Assembly (NCBI GenBank): GCA_017557885.1
Contig: JAFYXV010000010.1
Location: 1 to 64,000, forward strand
Source of the DNA: a bacterium
GTDB lineage: Bacteria; Auribacterota; UBA3054
DNA: 64,000 bases
Reading direction: 5' to 3'
The notes under the pieces were generated by a model that had not been told where the DNA came from, made no database searches, and saw nothing but the letters and a program-made list of their open reading frames with translations. The position numbers were made by a program, and so were the translations under genes. Positions 57,468-64,000 of the stretch are shown piece after piece (position 1 is the first letter of the stretch; the number at the start of each line of letters is the position of its first letter).

Positions 57468-60142
57468 GATTTGATCTGAAAATAAAAGCCAAGGGAGCGG
57501 CGCTGGTAATGACAGTGTTGCTCCTGGGCTTTTTTTCTCTCATGGCGCTGACCTTCTGCGCCATGCTCAGCCTGCATTTGGGTCAGAGCAGGAATTATCT
57601 TAGCGATAATCTGCTGGAAAACGGCGAACAGGCGGCCCTGGCCCACGCCCTGGCCCTTTGCGACGCCGCGCCTTCCAACGAAGGGCTTTACAAAACATTC
57701 TCCTCCGGTTGGCGCGACGAGGAAGATGACAGCGAGATCGTTTATCGTTTTCGTTTTGAAGATCAGCTTAAAAGCGCGGAAGATCCCTTTGCCGGCTATC
57801 CTCCTCTGACTTCCCCCAGGGATGCTTTGGGAAGAGAAAGGGCCAATCTGGCGGTTCTGGACGCGGAGGAGGAGAATTGCGAGAGGATCCAAGGGGAGTG
57901 CGAAGAATTTCTGAAGGAGCGGGGCGAAGAGGAGCTGGCTAATGAACTGGCCGCCACGCTTATGGACGAAGTTGACGTGGACCGCACGCGAAGAAGCGCT
58001 TCGCTTGCGGGGGAAAGCTTGAGATTCACCGGCCTGACAAAAGGGGACAACAAATTTCTTCCCTATTGGAATATCGATCGTCTGAGCGCTTTTTTCGACC
58101 TGGACACAAAAACCCTGGAGCCCTGCCTCTGGTTCGTGGTCACAAAAACGGCCTATGAGGAAAGAGGAGGCGAGACCAATCTTTTCGTCACGCTGACGGA
58201 AACGCCCTACGGCAAGGCGGAGAAAGCCAAGTGGGAAACGTTTGCCGAGAAGGCGGGCCGCGAGCGCATAGGAAATCTCTGGCAGGACTGGGACTGGGTC
58301 GGCGAAAGCGTAAGCTTCCTTTCCTCCTGCGGCGGGAAATATATTTCCGCCAAGATACTGGAAGCCAGGAAAGACGGCTTCCTTTTGGAAGGCAAGCCTG
58401 AAGTAACCATGGGTTCCACTGTAACGAGGAGCTGGTGCAACGAAAGGGAAGAGAGGGGCGTCCTGACTCTTAAAAAGAAAGATCTTTGGCTTCTGGAAGG
58501 CTTGCAGACGAACTATTCCTACCGCGTCAAGCTCGGCGTTCTGAAAGGCGGCGCCGAACCGGAATTTTCCGCGGGAAGCGCACTGACCGGCGGCTATTAT
58601 CGCGTCGTCAGCGGAAAATACGGCAGCCTGTCTTTTGTTGTGGACAGCAGAGGGAAATCCGCTCTGGTTATGGGAATGGAAGCGTACAGCCCCAGTTATT
58701 ATCATTTTGAGAACGTTTCCTCCAACGCGCTGCACCTCTCCTCCTGGGGGATCCTCTGCGAGACTCCGGAAGGGGAAAAGATCAATATAGCTCCGAAATG
58801 GAAGGGAACGCCGCTATTACAGCAGGGCGATACCGCCACCATTGCTTCCTGGTTCGAAGCCAACGGAAACGACGATGTGACCGGCTACGCTATTCCTTCC
58901 GCCTGGGCCGTGCCGGTCAAGGTCTCGGGCGTCAGCGCATATCAGGACAAAGAAGGCTGGAAATGGGAATTGCCGCTGAACACGGAAAGCGAGCATCCGC
59001 GCTCCGACAGACATTTGGAATATTCTATCGCTTATTTGCCAGCTGATCAGGAAGGGAAAAGCTTGACTCCCTTCCCCATTCTTTCTCAGGAAGGAAACCG
59101 TATCACGATTTTCGTTGGGAATCGTGATAATGCTTACAAATATCTTAGTTCTCAGACTGTCTATCTGGGGGATTTCGCCGTGGAGTCGCTCCGGAACGAA
59201 ATAAACCTCGTTGACCAGTGGGGACAGAAGACGGCCCTCTTTAATCGTCTTCGTGATATCCCGAAAACGCCCGGCTACCACAGGGCGGAAGAAAATAAGG
59301 TGGAACGCAAGGACATTGCGGAGCTTCTTGAAAGGATCCATAGCGACAATATCACATTGCCTTTCGCTGAAAAAGCTGAAAATTACACCGAAACAAAATT
59401 CAGAGTCCAGCCTGTTTCCGGCAATGAGCTGGCGTTTACGGAGGGAATCTCCTTCAGGGAAGATCTGTTGAAAGGCTGCGACCTCATAACGAAAGACGGC
59501 GAAGTGTTCAGGATAACCGCCTCAATGGGAGCGACGGTCACCCTGGACAGGAACCATGGTCTTAAAGGCGGGGAAGAAGCGATCGTCGCCCCCGACGGAA
59601 AAGAGGCTTTCCTTCTTAGCGAGAGCGGCCAGGAAAGCGTTTGGACACTGAAACTCCCGCCGGAAGCCATTCTGCCCGCCGACCTCTATCTTCCCGGACA
59701 CGCGCCCTTCCCCAAGAGGCCGACTCCAGTGTACAATGCCAGTATTTACAACAGGGAAAAAGACCTTTGGGAACTGCCGCTGAAAAACGCAGCGTTCCCC
59801 GAGGGCGGAGTGCTGCATCTCGGAAGGCTGGGCGAGGAGCACAGGCAGAAAGACGGAACGATCAAGCTTAAGATCAACGGATGCGGCGCGGAGGGCTACT
59901 GGCTGAGGCAGCCCTTCCTGGTTCCGGACAACCTCGTCAGGAAAAACGCCGGGGACCGCTGCGACAGCTTTATAGTCTATTACGAAGTGGAAGCCAAAAG
60001 CGGCAAAAAAGCAGAAAGTTCCCCTGCAAAAAGGCAGGGCTCCTTCCTGATCCAGCGTCGCTGGCAGCGCGGCGTAAAACACCCCCGCAGCTTCTTCGCC
60101 GCCAAAAGCTCCTATTACAAACCATTCGACAAAGCAAACTAA
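57464..60142 (+). CDS. GspK-like minor pseudopilin / type IV pilin-like large protein (892 aa)
   Basis: The N-terminus, KAKGAALVMTVLLLGFFSLM, has the prepilin pattern: basic leader, Gly before the cleavage point, then a ~20-residue hydrophobic helix followed by a charged segment SRNYLSDNLLENGEQAALA. This resembles PilX/GspK-type minor pseudopilins, though position +5 Glu is absent, as in GspK. The remaining ~840 residues are unusually large for the class and include a lamin-tail-like stretch (FENVSSNALHLSSWGILCE). It is translationally coupled to the PEP-CTERM beta-helix gene. No other secretion-system gene is in the window. Assignment rests on the N-terminus only. Confidence 0.62.
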   Translation: MRFDLKIKAKGAALVMTVLLLGFFSLMALTFCAMLSLHLGQSRNYLSDNLLENGEQAALAHALALCDAAPSNEGLYKTFSSGWRDEEDDSEIVYRFRFEDQLKSAEDPFAGYPPLTSPRDALGRERANLAVLDAEEENCERIQGECEEFLKERGEEELANELAATLMDEVDVDRTRRSASLAGESLRFTGLTKGDNKFLPYWNIDRLSAFFDLDTKTLEPCLWFVVTKTAYEERGGETNLFVTLTETPYGKAEKAKWETFAEKAGRERIGNLWQDWDWVGESVSFLSSCGGKYISAKILEARKDGFLLEGKPEVTMGSTVTRSWCNEREERGVLTLKKKDLWLLEGLQTNYSYRVKLGVLKGGAEPEFSAGSALTGGYYRVVSGKYGSLSFVVDSRGKSALVMGMEAYSPSYYHFENVSSNALHLSSWGILCETPEGEKINIAPKWKGTPLLQQGDTATIASWFEANGNDDVTGYAIPSAWAVPVKVSGVSAYQDKEGWKWELPLNTESEHPRSDRHLEYSIAYLPADQEGKSLTPFPILSQEGNRITIFVGNRDNAYKYLSSQTVYLGDFAVESLRNEINLVDQWGQKTALFNRLRDIPKTPGYHRAEENKVERKDIAELLERIHSDNITLPFAEKAENYTETKFRVQPVSGNELAFTEGISFREDLLKGCDLITKDGEVFRITASMGATVTLDRNHGLKGGEEAIVAPDGKEAFLLSESGQESVWTLKLPPEAILPADLYLPGHAPFPKRPTPVYNASIYNREKDLWELPLKNAAFPEGGVLHLGRLGEEHRQKDGTIKLKINGCGAEGYWLRQPFLVPDNLVRKNAGDRCDSFIVYYEVEAKSGKKAESSPAKRQGSFLIQRRWQRGVKHPRSFFAAKSSYYKPFDKAN

Positions 60143-60185
60143 AAATCGCGCTTCCCTCCTGTCGCGGGAAAAGTTCCTAAATCTT

Positions 60186-60194
60186 TGCTATAAT
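60186..60194 (+). promoter_or_regulatory. Extended -10 promoter for the nitroreductase gene
   Basis: TGC then TATAAT (60189-60194), in context TTTGCTATAAT, 44 bases before ATG 60238. No good -35. Confidence 0.6.
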
Positions 60195-60237
60195 TGGATA
60201 TTAATCCAGGCCAATTATTAATTTTTTAGGAGCTATT

Positions 60238-60768
60238 ATGGATAATGAAATTTTAAAAGCCTTGCGCGAACGCCGCAGCATCCGCAGTTTTAAAAAGGAA
60301 CAGATCACGGACGAAGAATTGAAGGCCGTGCTTGAGGCCGGAACATACGCGCCCACCGGCATGGGCTACCAGGACCCCTGGATCGTGGCCGTGCAGGACC
60401 CTGAGATCATCGATCAGCTCGTCAGAATGAACGCGGCGGTAATGAACAGCAAAGGCAATCCGTATTACGACGCGCCGACAATCGTGCTCGTTTTCGGTTC
60501 GCCTCTGGAAAAATGGGGCAATTCCGTCTGCGACGGCTCCCTTGTCCTCGGCAATATGATGAACGCAGCCCACGCCATAGGCTTGGGCTCCTGCTGGATC
60601 AACAGGGAAAGGGAAATGTTCGCCACCGAGGAAGGCAAAAAGCTTATGGCGAAGCTGGGGCTTCCGGAAGGATTGATAGGCATCGGCAGCATATCCTTGG
60701 GCTACATAGCAAAGGAAGCGGCGCCCCCCAAACCTAGGAAAGAAAACTACTACAGGATAATCAAATAG
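60238..60768 (+). CDS. Nitroreductase family protein
   Basis: 176 residues, FMN-dependent NAD(P)H oxidoreductase of the nitroreductase fold. The N-terminal FMN phosphate site is RERRSIRSFKKEQI (about 9-22), with GTYAPTGMGYQDPWIVAV, NMMNAAHAIGLGSCWIN and the C-terminal GIGSISLGYIAKEA. Substrate not assignable. TTAGGAGCTATT precedes the ATG. It is followed by the Sel1 gene 12 bases later, so they may share a transcript. Confidence 0.92.
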   Translation: MDNEILKALRERRSIRSFKKEQITDEELKAVLEAGTYAPTGMGYQDPWIVAVQDPEIIDQLVRMNAAVMNSKGNPYYDAPTIVLVFGSPLEKWGNSVCDGSLVLGNMMNAAHAIGLGSCWINREREMFATEEGKKLMAKLGLPEGLIGIGSISLGYIAKEAAPPKPRKENYYRIIK

Positions 60769-60780
60769 CGAGCGATTCTT

Positions 60781-62247
60781 ATGAAAAAAACACTTCTTGT
60801 TCTCTTCGTTTTTTCCTTTGCCCTGAAGGCGGTTTCGGGAGTTGATATTTCCGTGATCGCCGAGGCGTATTCCAAATTGGGCGTCGAGCTTAAGATCGAG
60901 CGGAAAACAGACAAGGAATACGACAAGGATCTGAAGAAATACCTTGCCGGAGCTAAATCCGGTAACGCGGAAGAAATGTACAAGCTCGGAAGAATGATAG
61001 AAGCCGGCGAGGGCTCCATAACATCCAATATTCCCGCGGCGCTGAAATGGTACGAGAAAGCGGCGGCCAAGAAAAATCCTGCCGCTATAAACCACCTGGC
61101 TGGGATGTATATGACCGGCCAGGGAGTGCAGCTGGATATTGACAAAGGGCTGGAACTATACAAGCAAAGCGCGGCTTTGGGCAACTCTGACGCCATGTGC
61201 AATCTGGGCGTGTTGAGCGAAAAAGGAGTAGGCATAAAGGCAAACGAGAAAGCGGCCACCAACTGGTACCAGAGAGCTGCAGACAAGGGCAACGCTGTCG
61301 CGATGCTTAAACTCGGCAAGATATTCTCTAGAAGCAGTTCGGATCTCTACGACAAGAAAAAAGCCGCTCATTGGCTGGAGAAGGCGGCGGAAAAAGGCAG
61401 TTCCGTCGCTATGCATGAACTTGCGTCTTTTTATGGTGCAAACGGGATGAGCAATCACAGAAAAATCGCCAGCCTTTGCATGAAATCACTGGAGAAAGGC
61501 AATAACTCTGCTTTTGGAGATATCATGAGCTTTGCAATGGCCTACGAACAAATGGGGATCTCGGATTCTAAGATAAAGGAAATTGGAAGAAAGGTCGGTA
61601 AGAGAACTTATATGAGCGTGATCGGCTCCCAGCTTGACGAAGATGACGAAGACATCGCCGTACAAGATGAACATGTTGACAGGCTGTTTATCAACAGCGA
61701 AGAATTCGATCTGAAAAAGGAAGATCTGCCACTGATCAGGGAGGGCGCATACCGCGACGACGAGCCGGGTATTTTTTGCCTTCTGTACGAAGACGGTGAA
61801 ACAGACTACATCAAGGCCAGGGCGTTCAAAAAGGACAGGTTATTCCAGTGGTATGAAAAGCAGGCCGAAAAAGGCGATTTCGCAGCCATGTACCAGTTGG
61901 GAAAAACTTACAGCGGCAGGGACAGGTTTTCCGGCAACCAAAAAGAAAAGGAAGAATTTGAAAAGGGCGTTTCCATGCTGAAAAAATGTGCTGAAAGCGG
62001 AGATCCCGACGCCATGTTTGCATTGGGTGAAGCCGATTACAGCGTTTATGCCAGGGATTACAATTGGCTGAGGGGCAAGCCTAAAGATGGCGACGCCGAA
62101 TACGACAAATTAAAGAAAGAATACTTGGAAATAAAAGCATCAATGTTAGGTTGGTACGAAAAAGCGGCGAAAGCTGGTAGCAAAAGAGCCAAAGAGGAAT
62201 ACGACTCTGTTAAAGCAAATAAGGAGCCTTGGGAGCAAGGGAACTAA
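60781..62247 (+). CDS. Secreted Sel1-repeat protein (488 aa)
   Basis: Signal peptide about 1-20. A short N-terminal helix (DISVIAEAYSKLGVELKIER) precedes Sel1-type TPR repeats such as ALKWYEKAAAKKNPAAINHL, GLELYKQSAALGNSDAMCNL, AATNWYQRAADKGNAVAMLK, AAHWLEKAAEKGSSVAMHEL and, after a variable middle, LFQWYEKQAEKGDFAAMYQL. Sel1 solenoids mediate protein contacts; a periplasmic scaffold role is inferred. The N-terminal ~53 residues are repeated as a truncated copy immediately downstream. Confidence 0.87.
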   Translation: MKKTLLVLFVFSFALKAVSGVDISVIAEAYSKLGVELKIERKTDKEYDKDLKKYLAGAKSGNAEEMYKLGRMIEAGEGSITSNIPAALKWYEKAAAKKNPAAINHLAGMYMTGQGVQLDIDKGLELYKQSAALGNSDAMCNLGVLSEKGVGIKANEKAATNWYQRAADKGNAVAMLKLGKIFSRSSSDLYDKKKAAHWLEKAAEKGSSVAMHELASFYGANGMSNHRKIASLCMKSLEKGNNSAFGDIMSFAMAYEQMGISDSKIKEIGRKVGKRTYMSVIGSQLDEDDEDIAVQDEHVDRLFINSEEFDLKKEDLPLIREGAYRDDEPGIFCLLYEDGETDYIKARAFKKDRLFQWYEKQAEKGDFAAMYQLGKTYSGRDRFSGNQKEKEEFEKGVSMLKKCAESGDPDAMFALGEADYSVYARDYNWLRGKPKDGDAEYDKLKKEYLEIKASMLGWYEKAAKAGSKRAKEEYDSVKANKEPWEQGN

Positions 62248-62253
62248 GATCAC

Positions 62254-62415
62254 ATGCGTATTGTTTTGATCGCTTTGTCGTTTTTTATTGCGATAGTCGC
62301 CTATTGCGGACTGGACATGGATACGATCGCAAAAATATACGATGAACTCGGCGTAGAACTGAAAGTGGAAAGGAAAACCGTCGAGGAATATGATCAGGAT
62401 CTGAAGAAGTACTAA
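62254..62415 (+). pseudogene. Truncated copy of the Sel1-protein N-terminus
   Basis: ATG 62254 opens 53 codons ending at TAA 62413. After a hydrophobic leader it reads IAKIYDELGVELKVERKTVE then EYDQDLKKY-stop, against IAEAYSKLGVELKIERKTDK then EYDKDLKKYLAGAKS in the intact neighbour. Past the stop the similarity continues in frame (AEAKS-stop). It is a duplicated gene start that has lost its repeats; whether the 53-residue exported peptide is still made is unknown. Confidence 0.8.
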
Positions 62416-62461
62416 GCCGAAGCCAAAAGTTGAAGACGCTTGGCAATAAGGGAATCGAGGC

Positions 62462-62490
62462 TTGACTCTCAGATAAATTTCGGCTATTAT
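62462..62490 (+). promoter_or_regulatory. Sigma70-type promoter for the AAA ATPase gene
   Basis: TTGACT (62462-62467), 17-bp spacer, TATTAT (62485-62490). It gives a leader of only about 10 bases to ATG 62507, or 22 to the alternative ATG 62519. Confidence 0.82.
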
Positions 62491-62506
62491 GTAGTATCAC
62501 TACAAA

Positions 62507-63739
62507 ATGGACGGAAAAATGTATCTTAAAAGGACCTTAGAAAAAAGCATAGCAGAATTCAGCAAGTTCTTCCCAGTGGTCATTTTAACTGGGCCAAGGC
62601 AGGTTGGGAAAACTACTCTGCTTGAAAAATGCGCCCGAGGGAAGCGCGGATATGTTTCCTTGGATACTTTGGAGTACCGGGAGCTGGCGAAATCCGACCC
62701 GGCTTTGTTTTTGCAGCGTTTTCCGGCGCCTTTAATGATAGACGAGATTCAGTATGCACCTGAATTGCTGCCTTACATCAAAGTTATAGTGGACAAAGAG
62801 AAGAAGCCCGGAATGTTTTGGCTGACTGGTTCACAGCAGTTTCATTTGATGAAGAATATTTCCGAGAGCCTGGCCGGCAGAGCCGGCATTTTGCAGCTTC
62901 AGGGATTGACCAGCGACGAAAAGGAAGGAAGGACCAAGAGTCTGCCCTTCCTGCCGTCCAGGGAATATATAAGCGCCAAAGCTTCTTTGAAGCCGAAAAC
63001 TGATCTCAGAAGCATATATGAGCGTATCTGGAAAGGGTCTTATCCTAAAATGTTTCTTTCTTCTGACGCAAATTGGGAAATGTTTTACGACTCTTATCTG
63101 AAGACCTATATTGAAAGAGATATACGGGCTCTTAGCGCGGTGGGCGATGAAATGAATTTTGTTAAATTCATGCGGGCTTTGGCGGCCAGGACCGCTCAGA
63201 TGCTGAATTGCTCGGATCTGGCGGACGATGTCGGCGTCACAACGCATACCGCCCAGTCTTGGCTCTCGGTACTGCAGACAGCCGGGCTGGTTTTTATTCT
63301 GCCGCCATATTTCAACAATATTGGGAAACGTTTTGTCAAGACGCCGAAGATCTATTTCATGGACACTGGTCTTGCTTGTTATTTGACAGCTTGGAAGACG
63401 CCAAGTCTTCTGGAGAGCGGCGCCATGAGCGGAGCGTTCTTGGAAACATACGTAGTGTCAGAGATCGTCAAAACTTATTTGCACAATGGCAAACAGCCGA
63501 ACATTTACTATTACCGTGACAAAGACAAAAAGGAGATAGACGTTCTTTTGGAGCAGGACGGCACTTTTTATCCAGTTGAGATAAAAAAGAAATCCAATCC
63601 TGATAAAAAGGACGTAAGCGCTTTCAAACTGCTGGACAAGCTTGGGATCAAGCGGGGAGACGGCGCGGTGGTTTGTTTTTCCGAAACGCATCTGCCGATA
63701 ACGGAAAATGTGACGGCCATTCCGGTAGGGTACTTATAA
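62507..63739 (+). CDS. AAA (AAA_14) ATPase with DUF4143 domain
   Basis: 410 residues. Walker A LTGPRQVGKTTLLEK (about 28-42), Walker B-like LMIDEIQYAPELL and sensor WLTGSQQFHLM, followed by a winged-helix-like region and the DUF4143 nuclease-like domain: FLETYVVSEIVKTYLH, YYRDKDKKEIDVLLEQDG and FYPVEIKKKSNP. The D-x(n)-ExK-like pattern (EIDVLL ... VEIKKK) fits the restriction-endonuclease fold noted for this family. The family is widespread and often spread horizontally; function is uncertain. The start could be ATG 62507 or 62519, the latter with GGA before it. Confidence 0.88.
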   Translation: MDGKMYLKRTLEKSIAEFSKFFPVVILTGPRQVGKTTLLEKCARGKRGYVSLDTLEYRELAKSDPALFLQRFPAPLMIDEIQYAPELLPYIKVIVDKEKKPGMFWLTGSQQFHLMKNISESLAGRAGILQLQGLTSDEKEGRTKSLPFLPSREYISAKASLKPKTDLRSIYERIWKGSYPKMFLSSDANWEMFYDSYLKTYIERDIRALSAVGDEMNFVKFMRALAARTAQMLNCSDLADDVGVTTHTAQSWLSVLQTAGLVFILPPYFNNIGKRFVKTPKIYFMDTGLACYLTAWKTPSLLESGAMSGAFLETYVVSEIVKTYLHNGKQPNIYYYRDKDKKEIDVLLEQDGTFYPVEIKKKSNPDKKDVSAFKLLDKLGIKRGDGAVVCFSETHLPITENVTAIPVGYL

Positions 63740-63766
63740 AAACTTTGCTTTCCATTAGGAGTTATC

Positions 63767-64000
63767 ATGAAAAAATATTTGACTATGGTTATTTTGTTCT
63801 GTTTTTGCTTTTCGCTTGTCGCGGCGGAAGGAGAGGCGGAGCAAGAAAAGGAAAAACAGCCTTCCTGGACCGCTGAGAATCTGTTTTATGGGCCAAAGAT
63901 GTTGGTGTTGTCGCCTCTTCTCGCCATACCTGCCATGTTTCATTATGGATTGATTGGGCCGCTTGTCATTCCGCTCGTCGCTATAGACGGAGCAGTGCAC
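63767..64000 (+). CDS. Exported protein, 5' partial
   Basis: TTAGGAG lies seven bases before ATG 63767; the frame is open for 78 codons to the window edge. The signal peptide is about 1-20 (ends SLVAA), followed by an acidic stretch EGEAEQEKEKQPSW and then two hydrophobic segments (MLVLSPLLAIPAMF, LIGPLVIPLVAI), so the product is probably membrane-associated. No family recognised. The 3' end is outside the window. Confidence 0.68.
   Translation, partial: MKKYLTMVILFCFCFSLVAAEGEAEQEKEKQPSWTAENLFYGPKMLVLSPLLAIPAMFHYGLIGPLVIPLVAIDGAVH

Overview
The window looks like chromosomal DNA of a Gram-negative member of the PVC group, most plausibly a host- or gut-associated Kiritimatiellota/Lentisphaerota/Verrucomicrobiota lineage. 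The reasons are several secreted proteins ending in PEP-CTERM-like sorting signals, a lipoprotein, LolD and diaminopimelate genes, a primary sigma factor with a Lys/Pro/Ala-rich N-terminal tail, and a cysD-cysNC pair. This placement is an inference from gene content; no 16S gene is present. No tRNA gene, CRISPR array, insertion sequence or phage module was seen.

Layout. 1-347: the end of an rRNA operon (23S 3' end, 5S, terminator), running directly into citrate synthase (gltA). 1751-4472: two paralogous secreted metallophosphoesterases separated by a stretch of helically phased A-tracts. 4631-8966 (minus): an overlapping operon of two secreted proteins, rlmB, a YhiN/BaiN-type flavoprotein and an acyl-ACP thioesterase. 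9182-11842: a large secreted protein with a propeller-like C-terminus. 11975-16275 (minus): a 52-residue zinc-ribbon gene with a sigma54-type promoter, then clpC and argH. 16386-21546: a large unrecognised secreted protein facing a minus-strand acetyltransferase-lipB-mazG operon.

21786-43165 is one densely packed plus-strand run: ptsI-leuS-rph-lysA-dapF-lolD-rdgB-sigma1-sigma2-cysD-cysNC-trpS-HAD-glnS-pepP-apbE, mostly joined by 4-bp overlaps. Within it a primary sigma70 gene has been tandemly duplicated. A 32-codon remnant of the rdgB 3' end still sits between the copies and marks the duplicated unit. Copy 2 keeps textbook -10 recognition residues and has gained an approximately 380-residue histone-H1-like tail with a 63-bp tandem repeat. 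Copy 1 has a short basic tail and altered region 2.4 residues. This sigma locus is the most unusual system in the window.

43167-44861 (minus): a DUF3791/DUF3990-type module and a cytidylate-kinase-like gene. 45058-48806: TMEM43-like membrane protein, subtilisin-like protease and rfbD. 48954-51254: an RG-rich lipoprotein and a class II aminoacyl-tRNA-synthetase-like protein. 51284-60142: a cell-surface region with three PEP-CTERM-type proteins, panD and a GspK-like minor pseudopilin. 60238-64000: nitroreductase, a Sel1-repeat protein followed by a truncated copy of itself, an AAA/DUF4143 ATPase, and the start of a small exported protein.

Promoters that can be read are sigma70-like, many of extended -10 form (TGn-TAtAAT or TGn-TAAAAT), and four have a good -35 at 17-bp spacing. 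Rho-independent terminators are present at several unit ends. Two convergent gene pairs have essentially no space between them and no terminator.
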